From JAWKTM01 sp041399085 (GTDB lineage Bacteria; Planctomycetota; Planctomycetia; Pirellulales; Pirellulaceae): 64,000 nt of DNA. Made by a program: the position numbers and the translations under genes. This document shows, in pieces, positions 30,366 through 39,555 of this stretch. Every line of letters begins with the position of its first letter. Within the stretch, counting starts at the first letter, position 1. The stretch lies in assembly GCA_041399085.1 (NCBI GenBank), contig JAWKTM010000016.1, positions 1 through 64,000 of the forward strand. Reading direction: 5' to 3'. The notes below the pieces were generated by a model that did not search any database, was not told the origin of the DNA, and worked only from the letters and a program-made list of their open reading frames with translations.

Positions 30366-30710
30366 CTAGGTTGAATCCTTCCCCGAGCCCGGTTTCTGCT
30401 GATCCGGCACCAGCACTTGAATCTCGTCGCCGACCACGCGGACTTCGAACGTGTCGATGCCGATTCGGGGATTGTCGCACCATTTGCCGTCGGTGATGCA
30501 GAAACGCCAGGCGTGCCAGGGGCAGACCACCGTGTTGCCGTCGACCGGGCCGCCGGCCAGCGACGCGCCCATGTGCGGGCAGAAATCGTCGATCGCGTGA
30601 TACTCGTCGCCGACCTTGAACACCGCCACCATGCGGCCGTTCACCGCGTAGGCTTGCCCCAAACCTTCCTTGATCTCGCCCACTTTGGCGACGGTAGTGA
30701 ATTCAGCCAC
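30366..30710 (-). CDS. Rieske [2Fe-2S] domain protein
   Basis: 114 residues from ATG 30710. It is a single Rieske domain of the soluble ferredoxin/NirD type: cluster ligands in CPHMGASL and CPWHAWRF (CxH...CxxH) at about residues 44-46 and 64-67. It carries no transmembrane helix. Such proteins pass electrons to an oxygenase or nitrite reductase, but no partner gene is adjacent. Head-to-head with the radical SAM gene. Confidence 0.9.
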   Translation of the reverse strand: MAEFTTVAKVGEIKEGLGQAYAVNGRMVAVFKVGDEYHAIDDFCPHMGASLAGGPVDGNTVVCPWHAWRFCITDGKWCDNPRIGIDTFEVRVVGDEIQVLVPDQQKPGSGKDST

Positions 30711-30942
30711 GATCGATCGGCTCCCGGAAACGAATTCTTGTCAGCGAGGCGTCTCGCCCCGCGTCCGCGCACGCACCGACACAACCTAGCCCACAACCGA
30801 AACGGCGAAAAGCACGCTCGGCGGTTCCCGCACACCGCGTCCGCCCGCGTGGTCGCCCTAGTCGCCCGTCGCAAATCCTGGGATACTGAAGCCCACGGCC
30901 TCCCTTTGTTTTTCAGGAATTCTCAGCCAGAACGAAACAACG

Positions 30943-33026
30943 ATGCTGAACCAAACGCTCAAAGACCGACTGATCAGCCGCGTGCTGCCGAACGTGCAAA
31001 CGCCAGCCCAATACCTGGGCGGCGAGTTGAACATGGTGCGAAAGGACCACCGCCAGATGCGCGGCACGCTCTGCTTGGCGTTCCCCGATGCGTACACGAT
31101 CGGCATGAGCCATCACGGTTTGCAAGTGCTGTATTCGTTGATGAACGCCCGCGACGACTGGGCTTGCGAACGAGCCTTCACGCCGTGGCCCGACATGGAG
31201 CAACAACTGCGCGGCCAGGGCTTGCCGCTGTTTAGCCTGGAAACGTTCACGCCGCTCAGCGAATTCGACGTCGTCGGCTTCTCGCTGCAATACGAAGTCT
31301 GCTCGCCCAACATCCTCACGATGCTGGACCTGGGCGGCATCCCGCTGCACGCGACCGAACGCACGTTGCACGATCCGCTTGTGATCGCTGGCGGTCCGTG
31401 TGCCCAGAATCCCGAAACGATGGCCCCGTTCATCGATTTGTTTGTCACCGGCGACGGCGAACCCAGCTTGCCGGTGATCTGCGATCTGTGGCGCGATTTG
31501 AAGGAAGCCGCGTTGTCGACCGGCCCGGCTTCGCGCGGCGCCGCGGGCCGACAGCAGCGCGAGGAACTGCTGCTCGAAATGGCTCGCCGGTTGCCGTTCG
31601 CCTACGTGCCGCGGTTCTACGAGCCCGAGTATCGCGACGGCCGTTTCGTGGCGCTCAATCGCACGCATCCCGACGTGCCGGAAACGATCGAGCCGTCGGT
31701 CATCACCGATCTGGAAGGCATCCCGCTGCCGACCGCGCCGATCGTTCCGTATGTCGAATGCGTCCACGATCGGATCGCGATCGAGATCATGCGCGGCTGT
31801 CCGTGGCAGTGCCGTTTCTGCCAAAGCACGGTGATCAAACGGCCGCTGCGAGTCCGTTCGGTCGAGACGATCGTGCAAGGCGCGCTCGAAAGCTATCGCA
31901 ACACGGGCTTCAACGAAATCTCGATCCTGTCGCTTTCCAGCAGCGACTATCCGTATTTCGAAGAGCTCGTGCTGCGGCTGAAGGAAGTCTTCCGGCCGCT
32001 GGGCGTAAACGTGTCGGTGCCCAGTCTGCGAGTGAACGAGCAACTGCGGAGCATCGCCGAACTGTTGGGCAACGAACGCCGCGCGAGGCCGGACGCTGGC
32101 CCCGAAGTCGCTCGCGACGACATGCGCGAACAGATTCGCAAAGATCAAAACGATGATCTTTACGAGGTGCCGCGGCGTTTCGCAACAACTACACGGCGGT
32201 CAACGTATCATGTGCGGTCTGCCCGGCGAACGCCCGGTCGATCTGGATGGCATCATGACATGGCCGAGACAATTGCTCGGATCAGCAAGGAGGAGCGAGG
32301 CCGCTACGCCAAGATCACGGCCAGCGTTTCCAACTTCGTGCCGAAGGCCACGCCGTACCAATGGAATAGCATGCAGACGCGCGATTATTTCCGCTGGGCT
32401 CAGCGATATCGCGGCAGCAAGTACGCCGCACGGCGTTTCGCAACAACTACACGGCGGTCAAGCTGTATTTCATGTGCGGTCTGCCCGGCGAACGCCCGGT
32501 CGATCTGGATGGCATCATCGACATGGCCGAGACGATTGCGCGGATCAGCAAGGAGGAACGAGGCCGGTACGCCAAGATCACGGCCAGCGTTTCCAACTTC
32601 GTGCCGAAGGCCCACACGCCGTATCAATGGAACGGCATGCAGACGCGCGATTATTTCCGCTGGGCTCAGCGATATCTGCGCCAGCAAGTACGCGAACGCA
32701 GCGTCAGCGTGAAATGCCACAACATCGAGACCAGTTTGCTGGAAGGCGTCCTTAGCCGAGGCGATCGACGCGTGGCTGACGGCATCGAGCTGGCTTGGCG
32801 GCGCGGCGCGCGGATGGAATCGTGGAGCGAGAATTTCGACGGCACGCGGTGGTGGGAAGCGCTCGCGGACGTGGGCGTCGACGCCGAACAAATGGCCCAC
32901 ACGCCTTACGAATTAAACGATCGCTTGCCCTGGGATCACCTGAACATCAAATACGGCCGCACGTTCCTCGAGAAAGAACAAAACCGCTCGGTCGTCCAGC
33001 TCGAAGCCATGGCCGACGCCAAGTAA
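30943..33026 (+). CDS. B12-binding-type radical SAM protein (TIGR03960-like) with internal duplication and frame breaks
   Basis: ATG 30943. The N-terminal about 230 residues resemble the cobalamin-binding half of this family (LCLAFPDAYTIGMSHHGLQV, VVGFSLQYEVCSPNILTMLD). The radical SAM cluster motif is EIMRGCPWQCRFCQSTVIK (CxxxCxxC). The tail after 32690 (VKCHNIETSLLEGVLSRGD to the stop at 33026) is intact in another frame. Between 32100 and 32430 the frame is lost and a 258-bp piece is duplicated, so the protein runs in one frame to about 32160 and resumes in the frame ending 33026. The family sits near ribosome or tRNA methylthiolation systems in some genomes, but the reaction here is unknown. 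Confidence 0.82.
32173..32690 (+). repeat. Tandem duplication of 258 bp inside the radical SAM gene
   Basis: The segment 32173-32430 is repeated at 32431-32690. Both copies begin cggcgtttcgcaacaact and end near the RYFxWAQRY codons. The first copy lacks bases present in the second (aacgtatcatg against aagctgtatttcatg; gcatcatgaca against gcatcatcgaca; aggccacgcc against aggcccacacgcc). Only the second copy encodes a clean protein. Confidence 0.85.
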
Positions 33027-33046
33027 CGTCCGCCTTACCAGCGCAT

Positions 33047-33145
33047 CAAAGCGGCAGGGCGCCAGCCCTCCGGTATCGCGACACCGCTCGAACACCGTGC
33101 GTGCCTGGGGTCGAGCGAAGCGAGCCGGCAGACGCTGGCGAACAA
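33047..33145. repeat. Interspersed palindromic element next to the truncated toxin
   Basis: Contains a half copy of the 17.5-18.1 kb palindrome (aagcggcagggcgccagccc, then tccggtatcgcgacacc) followed by tgcctggggtcgagcgaagc, a motif also present near 47893 (tgcctggggtcgagcggagc). These are dispersed, small, hairpin-capable repeats. Confidence 0.7.
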
Positions 33146-33191
33146 TATCGCCCCGTAAGTCTTCGTCGGCGAGGAAGCGGGGGGAACTCAC
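33141..33191 (-). pseudogene. Truncated DUF5615-type PIN-like toxin
   Basis: Overlapping the end of the DUF433 gene, a GTG at 33191 opens a frame beginning SSPRFLADEDLRGDIV. This matches the start of DUF5615 PIN-like toxins (usual opening MRFLADENF.GDIV with its acidic metal ligand). After about 17 codons the frame runs into the interspersed palindromic element and has no toxin-like sequence left; a full toxin would need about 100 more residues. The call rests on this short motif plus the DUF433 partnership, which is a known pairing. Confidence 0.55.
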
Positions 33192-33523
33192 GATTGCGGT
33201 TCATCCGTGTGGGCGTCTCGCGCGGCCCGAAGTCGAGCCAACAGGGGGCCGTTGGCCTCAGCGCTGTTCACCTGGACGTCCGCCCATCGGTGTTCCTGCT
33301 GCTGTAAATGAGCGTCGATTTCGTTGCGATGGCGCAGATAGAAAGCGATCGCGCCGAACACCTGCTCGACGCTGAGCGTGGGGAAAGCTTCCGTGATCTC
33401 CTCCGGGCTCTTGCCGTCCCAGTACGCTCGGACGACCGAGTCCAGCGAGATGCGCGTGCCGGCGATTCTCCATCCGCCTTCGTCCGTGCCGTGGACATAG
33501 GCGACGAGATTGGGAGTGATCAT
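33188..33523 (-). CDS. DUF433 antitoxin-like protein
   Basis: 111 residues from ATG 33523. DUF433 core: GGWRIAGTRISLDSVVRAYW, then GKSPEEITEAFPTLSVEQVF and AIAFYLRHRNEID. These small helix-turn-helix-like proteins normally precede a DUF5615 PIN-like nuclease and are thought to act as its antitoxin. The extra C-terminal 30 residues are Ala/Arg-rich. The toxin reading frame that overlaps its end is truncated. Confidence 0.85.
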   Translation of the reverse strand: MITPNLVAYVHGTDEGGWRIAGTRISLDSVVRAYWDGKSPEEITEAFPTLSVEQVFGAIAFYLRHRNEIDAHLQQQEHRWADVQVNSAEANGPLLARLRAARDAHTDEPQS

Positions 33524-33744
33524 AATCGGGGCTCGTCGATTCGATTGATGGTGAAAGTAGGGGCTGCCGAGCTTCCCACTCGTTTTATCAGCAACTAACG
33601 GTTAGCAGCACAAGCCACGCCCATCCGCTTCGCTGCCGAGCATGCCATCCAACCGCGTATCACCGGACGGATCGCGCCGTGCCGCTCTCATTGCGTTGCG
33701 TCGTTCGCGTCCTTGCGACTCTTGCGTTTCCTTCTTGCCGCTTT

Positions 33745-34012
33745 TTTGACCTTGGGAAATCCGTACCGACATTGCGCGAGGCTTTTTTGAGGTCGGTAAA
33801 TCCGTCCCATGTTCAGAAAAGGCTTTTCTGACGTTGGGAAATCCGTACCGCGTCTTCGCAAGCCTTTTTTGAAGTCGGTAAATCCGTACGGGGTTCAAAA
33901 ATGGCTTTTCTGAACCCCGTGAATCCAAACCGTGTTTGCGCAAGCCTTTTCTGGACTTGGGAAATCCGTACCGTGTCCGAAAAAGGCTTTTCTGATGTCG
34001 GGAAATCGCTCC
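33745..34012. repeat. Phased hairpin array A2: seven 41-bp units
   Basis: The linker aaatccgta (or a close variant) recurs at 33758, 33799, 33840, 33881, 33921, 33962 and 34003, giving 40-41 bp spacing. Between linkers lies a stem-loop centred on an A-run/T-run core such as tcagaaaaggcttttctga. In the unit at 33887-33920 the outer stem is acggggttca paired with tgaaccccgt, a sequence not shared by other units yet fully self-complementary. A 41-bp period cannot encode a periodic protein. The array lies between the DUF433 gene and cysK. Confidence 0.85.
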
Positions 34013-34058
34013 GCAGTGCCAGAATGGATCGGCAGCGGCTGCTTGGAGCGGCGGACGC

Positions 34059-35000
34059 TTATGTCCCCAGGCCGCCGAACAGCGGGGTGCTGAGGTAACG
34101 TTCGCCCAGGCTGCACATGATCGTCACGATTCGCTTGCCTTTGAACTCGGGGCGAGCGGCCAGTTGAGCGGCGGCCCACATGTTCGCGCCGCTGCTGATG
34201 CCGGCCATGATCCCTTCTTCCTTGGCCAAACGGCGCGACCACTCGAACGCGTCCTCGTCGTCCACTTGGATCACGTCGTCGATCAGCGACGTGTCGAGGT
34301 TCTTCGGCACGAAGCCCGCGCCGATGCCTTGAATACGGTGTTTGCCCGGCGAGCCGCCGCTGATGACCGGCGAATTTTTCGGCTCGACGGCAATCGTCTT
34401 GAAGTTCGGATTCTTCGACTTGATGAACCGCGAGACGCCGGTGATCGTGCCGCCCGTGCCGACGCCCGCGACGATTGCGTCGATCTGATGGCCGCTGTCT
34501 TCCCAAATCTCGGGGCCGGTCGTCGATTCGTGAATCGCCGGGTTGGCCGGGTTCTCGAACTGTTGCGGCATCCAGGCCGAGCTGTCTTGTTCGACCATTT
34601 CGCCCGCTCGGCGGATCGCGCCGGGCATGCCTTCGGCCGCCGGAGTCAGCTCCAGGTTCGCGCCCATCGCTCGCAGCAACGCGCGGCGTTCCAGCGACAT
34701 CGACTCGGGCATCGTCAGCGTCAAGCGATAACCTTTCGCCGCGCAGACAAACGCCAACGCGATGCCCGTGTTGCCGCTGGTCGGTTCGATGATGTGCGAG
34801 TCGGCGTTGATCAGCCCGTCGCGTTCGGCGGCTTCGATCATCGCCACACCGATCCGGTCCTTCACGCTGTTCAGCGGCTGAAAGAATTCGCACTTGGCGA
34901 ACACCGTGGCTTGATCGGCGGGCACCAAACGATTGATGCGGATCATCGGCGTGTCGCCGATCGCGGCGGATGAGTTGTTGTACGTCTTACCTCGTGGCAT
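34059..35000 (-). CDS. cysK: Cysteine synthase A (O-acetylserine sulfhydrylase)
   Basis: 313 residues from ATG 35000; the frame is open further upstream but without family similarity. PLP enzyme making cysteine from O-acetylserine and sulfide. The PLP lysine lies in LNSVKDRIG, the substrate loop in PTSGNTGI, and the phosphate-binding loop in GVGTGGTITG. The C-terminus ERYLSTPLFGGL is typical. Length is normal. No cysE is adjacent. Confidence 0.96.
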   Translation of the reverse strand: MPRGKTYNNSSAAIGDTPMIRINRLVPADQATVFAKCEFFQPLNSVKDRIGVAMIEAAERDGLINADSHIIEPTSGNTGIALAFVCAAKGYRLTLTMPESMSLERRALLRAMGANLELTPAAEGMPGAIRRAGEMVEQDSSAWMPQQFENPANPAIHESTTGPEIWEDSGHQIDAIVAGVGTGGTITGVSRFIKSKNPNFKTIAVEPKNSPVISGGSPGKHRIQGIGAGFVPKNLDTSLIDDVIQVDDEDAFEWSRRLAKEEGIMAGISSGANMWAAAQLAARPEFKGKRIVTIMCSLGERYLSTPLFGGLGT

Positions 35001-35144
35001 GCTAAGTCCCTTTCTTACCGGGCAGGAGAATTGGCGTTCGGCCGAAGCGATCCGTCGCTGGGACCGGCGGCCACTGCGTGCCAGATTGTAACGCATCCGC
35101 CGTGGTTTGCAGCACGGCAATTCGTGTGTGAAAGGGCAGGGCGG

Positions 35145-36571
35145 TTACGCCAACGCGCCGTTCTTCCACGGTCCGGTGATGGCGAACGTGACGCCCGGCG
35201 TTTGGATGTTGACGAACAGCCACTTGCCGTCCGGCGAGAAGCTGGCGCCGGCCCATTCCTGCATCCGGAAGTCGCCGCGATAGCCGTGCGGCGTGCCGGC
35301 CAGTTGCATGTTGTTGCTGGCGAACGGGAATAGATGGCCATCGACCGTCAAACCTTGCAGGCGTTGCGGCGTGACATCGCTGTCTTCGCACAGCAAGATG
35401 CCGCCGCCGGGGCTGACCGTGATGTTGTCCGGCATGTTCAGCTTGTCGCGCGAAGGCGATTCCAGAAAGTGTAGCGAATCGACTCGTCGGCCGGCGTGTA
35501 TTCAGACACCTGCCCGGCCTGCACATCGCCGCCGCTGGTGGCCACGATGTAAATCTTGCCTTGCCGATGCCAACAGCCTTCGAGCCGCGACAGCCAGCGC
35601 GCCCACAGGCTTTGCCCCTGGTTGTAGACGCCCAGAGTGTCGGTCGTGCGTGGCAGTGGGCTCGCAACGGATCTCGATGTCGACCCACGAAACGTCGAAG
35701 CGGTCGCCCATCTTCAGCCCGTGCGGAGATCGTCGCGGCCAGCCAGCTTCATCATTTGCAGCCGGCCGCGAAGTAGCAGATGCTCGGGCTCGTTGGGCAG
35801 AAACCGATAAAAGCCCGATGTGTTGCGGTCTTCGGTTTCGTAGACGATGTGCGTCACCGGATCGATCGCCACGGCTTCGTGGACGAAACGGCCCATCGCT
35901 TTGAGCGGCACGGGAACCGCGCTGCCATCGGCCGGCACTTCAAAGATCCAGCCGTGCTCGCGAAAGCCCTTCGCACCGGCCGATCCTTCACGCAGATCGC
36001 CGGGGCCGAGCACCGTTTCTTCGCACGAGAGCCAACTGCCCCACGGCGTTGGGCCGCCCGCACAATTTTTCACCGTGCCGGAAAGCACGGGCCGAGCCGG
36101 CAGGAATTTCTCGTTGATGCGATCGAACGTCAGCAGCGTGCAGCCGCCGGCCGCGTGGGGATCAAAGCTGTGCGCGCGTCGGCGAACGGCAGCCCGTCGC
36201 CGTCTGACTTCGTGATTGCGGCAGATCGTGATCGTCTTCTCGTCACCGCGATGACCGACATCCCATCGTGCATCGTTAGCGTCGGTCGCCCGTCGCTCAT
36301 CGGATCACCAGCCCAGCCGAAACTGAGATAGCGGAAGCCTTCCGGGCAGCTCCAGCAGCGGCAAACCCGTGCTTTCGTCGCGGACCGGATGCAGCGGACC
36401 GTAACCGTGCCTGGCCAGACGGAACTCGCCCGCTTGGCAACGCATTACAAGATTGTGAAAACTGGCTCCCACCGCCGCGACGCCGGCAATGGCTGACGCG
36501 TTACGCAAAAACGACCGACGATCAAGCGACTTCGCAGACGCCCAAGCTCGAGTTTTCCTGGCTTCGATCAC
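35145..36571 (-). pseudogene. PhoX/DUF839-family phosphatase-like protein, frameshifted
   Basis: The first piece (GTG 36571) has a Tat-type signal (KSLDRRSFLRNASAIAGVAA) and then GLPLLELPG. Later pieces in other frames keep DUF839 features: VLSGTVKNCAGGPTPWGSWL, LSCEETVLGP, GRFVHEAVAIDPVTHIVYE, DRNTSGFYRFLPNEP, YNQGQSLWARWLSRLEGCW, QGKIYIVATSGGDVQAGQV, MPDNITVSPGGGILLCEDSD and the intact end WLFVNIQTPGVTFAITG. PhoX-type enzymes are exported, calcium/iron-dependent phosphatases. Frame changes lie near 36300, 36100-36260, 35720, 35640 and 35450. Pieces stay in order, so one gene is certain; whether it is functional is not. Confidence 0.8.
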
Positions 36572-37682
36572 AGAAACTTAAGCCAAAGAACTTAGAACCT
36601 TCATATGAAGACTCGGTTAAGCAATCGTGAATTCGCGAGCAGGAGAGCTGCGGGGGCAGGGCAGGGCGAGCGTGGCGAGTTTGTTTAAACGAACTCCGCG
36701 AGTTGGCCACGTGAGCCTCTTCGGCGGCTTGCATCACGGCGACGGCCCGAGCTGCTTCGGCAGGTGTGATGATTTCAACCGGCCGATCGTGGCGAATGCA
36801 CTCGGCGAAGTATTCGATCTCTGATCGCAGCACGCCGGTCGGCTGGCCGAACACCGTCGGCCAATAGTCCGTGTCCAGCGACTTCATGCCGGCGCCGTCC
36901 AGCACCGACAGTCCGGTGGCCGAGCAATCAATCGTGAGCGAGCCGTCCGTGCCGATCACTTCCATCCGGGCGTCGATCACCGTGGGCGTGTTCTCCGGCA
37001 GCCGCCAGTTGGTTTCGACCACGCCGATCGCATCGCTGTCGAACTCCAACATCGCCCAGCCGATATCGGCGTAGCGAAACGGATCGACACGCACTTCGCG
37101 AGCGAACACGCGCGACGGCGCTCGCCCCAGAAACCACATCATCAGGTCGGCGTCATGAATCCCGTCGCCCATCAGCGGCGAGATCTTGTCCAGCCGGATG
37201 TGCCCCGGAGCTCGCGGCAAGTTTCGCTTGGCGTGCATCGACACGATTCGCCCGATGCGGCCCGAGTCGATCGCTTGCTTGGCCAAAGCCACCCGCGGAT
37301 CGAAGCGGCAGATGTGGCCTACCAGCAGTTTTCCCGTCGAGCCACTCGCCGCGTCCAGCACTCGCCGGCATTCCTCGACGGAACTCGCCAGCGGCTTTTC
37401 CAACAGCACGTGTTTACCGGCGGCCAAGGCGTCGATTGCCACCGCCGCGTGCTCGCGCCAATGCGTGGTGATGCTGACCACGTCGATCGACGCATCGGCC
37501 AGCAACTCGCGGTAGTCGCTGTACGCCGTCGCTTCCGGAAACTCGGCTCGCGCCGCCTCCAGCCGGTCCGCGTTGCGATTGCACAATGCGACCAACCGGC
37601 ATTGCGACAGCGAACGAATCGTGCGGGCGTGGATCAAACCGAATCGTCCCGCGCCGATCACGCCCCAGCGAAGCGTCGTCAT
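36522..37682 (-). CDS. Gfo/Idh/MocA family oxidoreductase
   Basis: ATG 37682. NAD(P)-binding Rossmann motif GVIGAGRFGLIHART at about residues 7-21 and the family EKPLAS motif at about residue 95, followed by the C-terminal beta-sheet domain (ISPLMGDGIHDADLMMWFLG). Such enzymes oxidise sugars, inositols or their derivatives. The last 50 residues (after EEAHVANS) look unlike the family and overlap the start of the PhoX-like gene by 50 bp, so a frameshift probably removed the true stop near 36670. The next upstream gene on the same strand is a sugar isomerase, a likely operon partner. Confidence 0.85.
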   Translation of the reverse strand: MTTLRWGVIGAGRFGLIHARTIRSLSQCRLVALCNRNADRLEAARAEFPEATAYSDYRELLADASIDVVSITTHWREHAAVAIDALAAGKHVLLEKPLASSVEECRRVLDAASGSTGKLLVGHICRFDPRVALAKQAIDSGRIGRIVSMHAKRNLPRAPGHIRLDKISPLMGDGIHDADLMMWFLGRAPSRVFAREVRVDPFRYADIGWAMLEFDSDAIGVVETNWRLPENTPTVIDARMEVIGTDGSLTIDCSATGLSVLDGAGMKSLDTDYWPTVFGQPTGVLRSEIEYFAECIRHDRPVEIITPAEAARAVAVMQAAEEAHVANSRSSFKQTRHARPALPPQLSCSRIHDCLTESSYEGSKFFGLSFCDRSQENSSLGVCEVA

Positions 37683-37712
37683 GGCGAGCCATCCTTTCTC
37701 GCCCAGAGCGGC

Positions 37713-38633
37713 CTACACATCACACAGCGAGACCGCTTCGCGCAGACCAACCAACGGATCGCGCGTCGGAATGAATTCCTGCCCCACAAACCCGTCATAG
37801 CCGACGTCCAACAACGCCTGCATGATCGGCGGATAGTTGATCTCTTGCTTGTTGTCCAACTCGCCACGCCCCGGATTGCCGGCCGTGTGGACGTGACCGA
37901 TGTAATCCTTGTGCTGATGGATTCGCCGGATCACATCGCCGTCCATGATCTGAACGTGATAGATGTCGAACAGCAACTTGGCATACGGCGAACCGACTCG
38001 CTTCAGGATGTCGATGCAGTAGTCCGTGTGGTTGCCTTGATAGCCCGGATGGCCTTTCATCGGGTGCGTGTCTTCGCGGGTGTTCAGCATCTCCAGGCAA
38101 AGCGTCACCTTTGCCTTTTCGGCGTAAGGCATTAGCTCCTTCAGATGTTTAACGCAGTTGTCCGCGCCCTCTTCGGCCGACACATCCTCGGCCATGCCGG
38201 TGAAGCAAATCGCACGCTTGAAGCCATGAGCCTGACAGGCGTCGATAGCGTCCTTCGTCGCTTTGAACACGCGGTCCTTGTACTTGGGATTGTTCAAGCC
38301 GCGGAGGAACGGCGGATCGGGGCTCATGTCGACCGTCGCGATCGCACACTCCAGCCCGGCCTTTTTGAGCAGCGGGAAATATTTGGCGTCCAGCAACTCG
38401 ATACTCTTGCAGCCCAGTTGCTTAGCCACCTTGATCTGCTGCGGCACATCCCAATAGTCGGCGAAGCACCATTGCACGATCGACTGGTTGATCCGCCCTT
38501 GCTTGACGGCCGGGCCGTCGTCGGCGGGCTTCGCGTCGGTTTCCTTGGCTTGAGCGACGCCGGACAGCGACGCGGCGCCCAACAGCGCGGCGCCGGCGGA
38601 TGATTGCAACAGATGTCGACGGGATACGTTCAT
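37713..38633 (-). CDS. Exported sugar phosphate isomerase/epimerase-like (hydroxypyruvate isomerase-like) TIM barrel
   Basis: 306 residues from ATG 38633. The N-terminus VSRRHLLQSSAGAALLGAAS looks like a Tat-type signal (RR followed by hydrophobic), ending near GVAQA. The barrel keeps LECAIATVDM, AICFTGMAED, KVTLCLEMLNT, HVQIMDGDVIRRI and YIGHVHTAGNPGRGEL, with Glu/Asp/His metal ligands as in the xylose-isomerase-like family. Spacing to the Gfo/Idh gene is 30 bp on the same strand, so the two probably act together on one sugar. Confidence 0.88.
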   Translation of the reverse strand: MNVSRRHLLQSSAGAALLGAASLSGVAQAKETDAKPADDGPAVKQGRINQSIVQWCFADYWDVPQQIKVAKQLGCKSIELLDAKYFPLLKKAGLECAIATVDMSPDPPFLRGLNNPKYKDRVFKATKDAIDACQAHGFKRAICFTGMAEDVSAEEGADNCVKHLKELMPYAEKAKVTLCLEMLNTREDTHPMKGHPGYQGNHTDYCIDILKRVGSPYAKLLFDIYHVQIMDGDVIRRIHQHKDYIGHVHTAGNPGRGELDNKQEINYPPIMQALLDVGYDGFVGQEFIPTRDPLVGLREAVSLCDV

Positions 38634-38795
38634 GGGAGTTTTGCCTCTCGGTAGGTTTTGAATCGGGGGAGATGCGTCGCGCGGCGAAACCAGTTGGCAA
38701 CGATCAGTCCAACCGGGCGGCTTTCTAGCCTCGCCAGCCGACGGATGTCTTACGATAAGTAGCGTTCGCGGGCCGAGCAAGCGTTTGCCGGTCGC

Positions 38796-39395
38796 GTGGT
38801 CAAAAGCCGGAGAGCCAATTTAACTAGGTCCAACGCCGTGGAAGAACCGCCTGCCAAATCGCGATCCGAACGCCTGATCGACGAGATCAAAGCGTCGCAG
38901 ATGGAAACCGGCCAGTTTCGTCTGCGAGGTCTGTTCATCGTCACGATCGCCGTCAGCGTGATCTTCGCATTGCCGCGAGTGGCTGGCGCCGACTATGGCG
39001 AGTTCCTGGCCGGGCTCTATCTGTTCGCGTATGGCTTGATGCCGATCATCGCTTGGTTGGCGACGTTCTGGTTCCCTCGCATGCAGACGCGGCATCGCCT
39101 GACGCTCGGCGTACTGGTTGGCTTGGTCGTCATTTCGCCCTGGATCGTGATGGTGCTGATCGAAGGCGATCTTGAGGACCTGTTCGCGCTCGCGGCAATC
39201 ACCTTGCTATTCTTCTGGGGACCGCAATGGATCGTGATCTTCTGGCTGCACTGGCGATTCTTCCGCCCCGATCACCGCCTAAAACACCGCCGCCCCGAAA
39301 CATTGGCCCTGCACGACATCGCCCCCGTCGACGCGATGCCAGACGACCCGCCGCTGATCCAAACCGATGAGGCGGAGCAAAGCAACACTCACTGA
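38796..39395 (+). CDS. Hypothetical membrane protein
   Basis: 199 residues if GTG 38796 is used; GTG 38838 and ATG 38901 are alternatives. A charged N-terminus precedes three or four transmembrane segments (LRGLFIVTIAVSVIFALPRV, LAGLYLFAYGLMPIIAWLAT, LTLGVLVGLVVISPWIVMVL, and a Trp-rich helix, FFWGPQWIVIFWLHW). A polar tail follows. No family recognised. Confidence 0.55.
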   Translation: MVKSRRANLTRSNAVEEPPAKSRSERLIDEIKASQMETGQFRLRGLFIVTIAVSVIFALPRVAGADYGEFLAGLYLFAYGLMPIIAWLATFWFPRMQTRHRLTLGVLVGLVVISPWIVMVLIEGDLEDLFALAAITLLFFWGPQWIVIFWLHWRFFRPDHRLKHRRPETLALHDIAPVDAMPDDPPLIQTDEAEQSNTH

Positions 39396-39555
39396 CCTTC
39401 GTCACCCGCGATCAACACTTTCGAGCAATTGACGGGCTGCTCATGGGAAGCTGGTAGCATGACGCACCGATGCGTTTTGATCTGAGTGAGCCAACCCAAT
39501 CGATTCGGCAACGCCTCTCAAACTTTCTAGAACATCCGATTCAGGGGTGATTCGT

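Noticed and set aside
30913..32148. Long minus-strand ORF (411 aa)
   Set aside because: Antisense shadow of the radical SAM gene, whose motifs are unmistakable.
33602..33943. Minus-strand ORF across array A2 (113 aa)
   Set aside because: The 41-bp period would shift the frame every unit; the product is not a repeat protein and lacks a good start.
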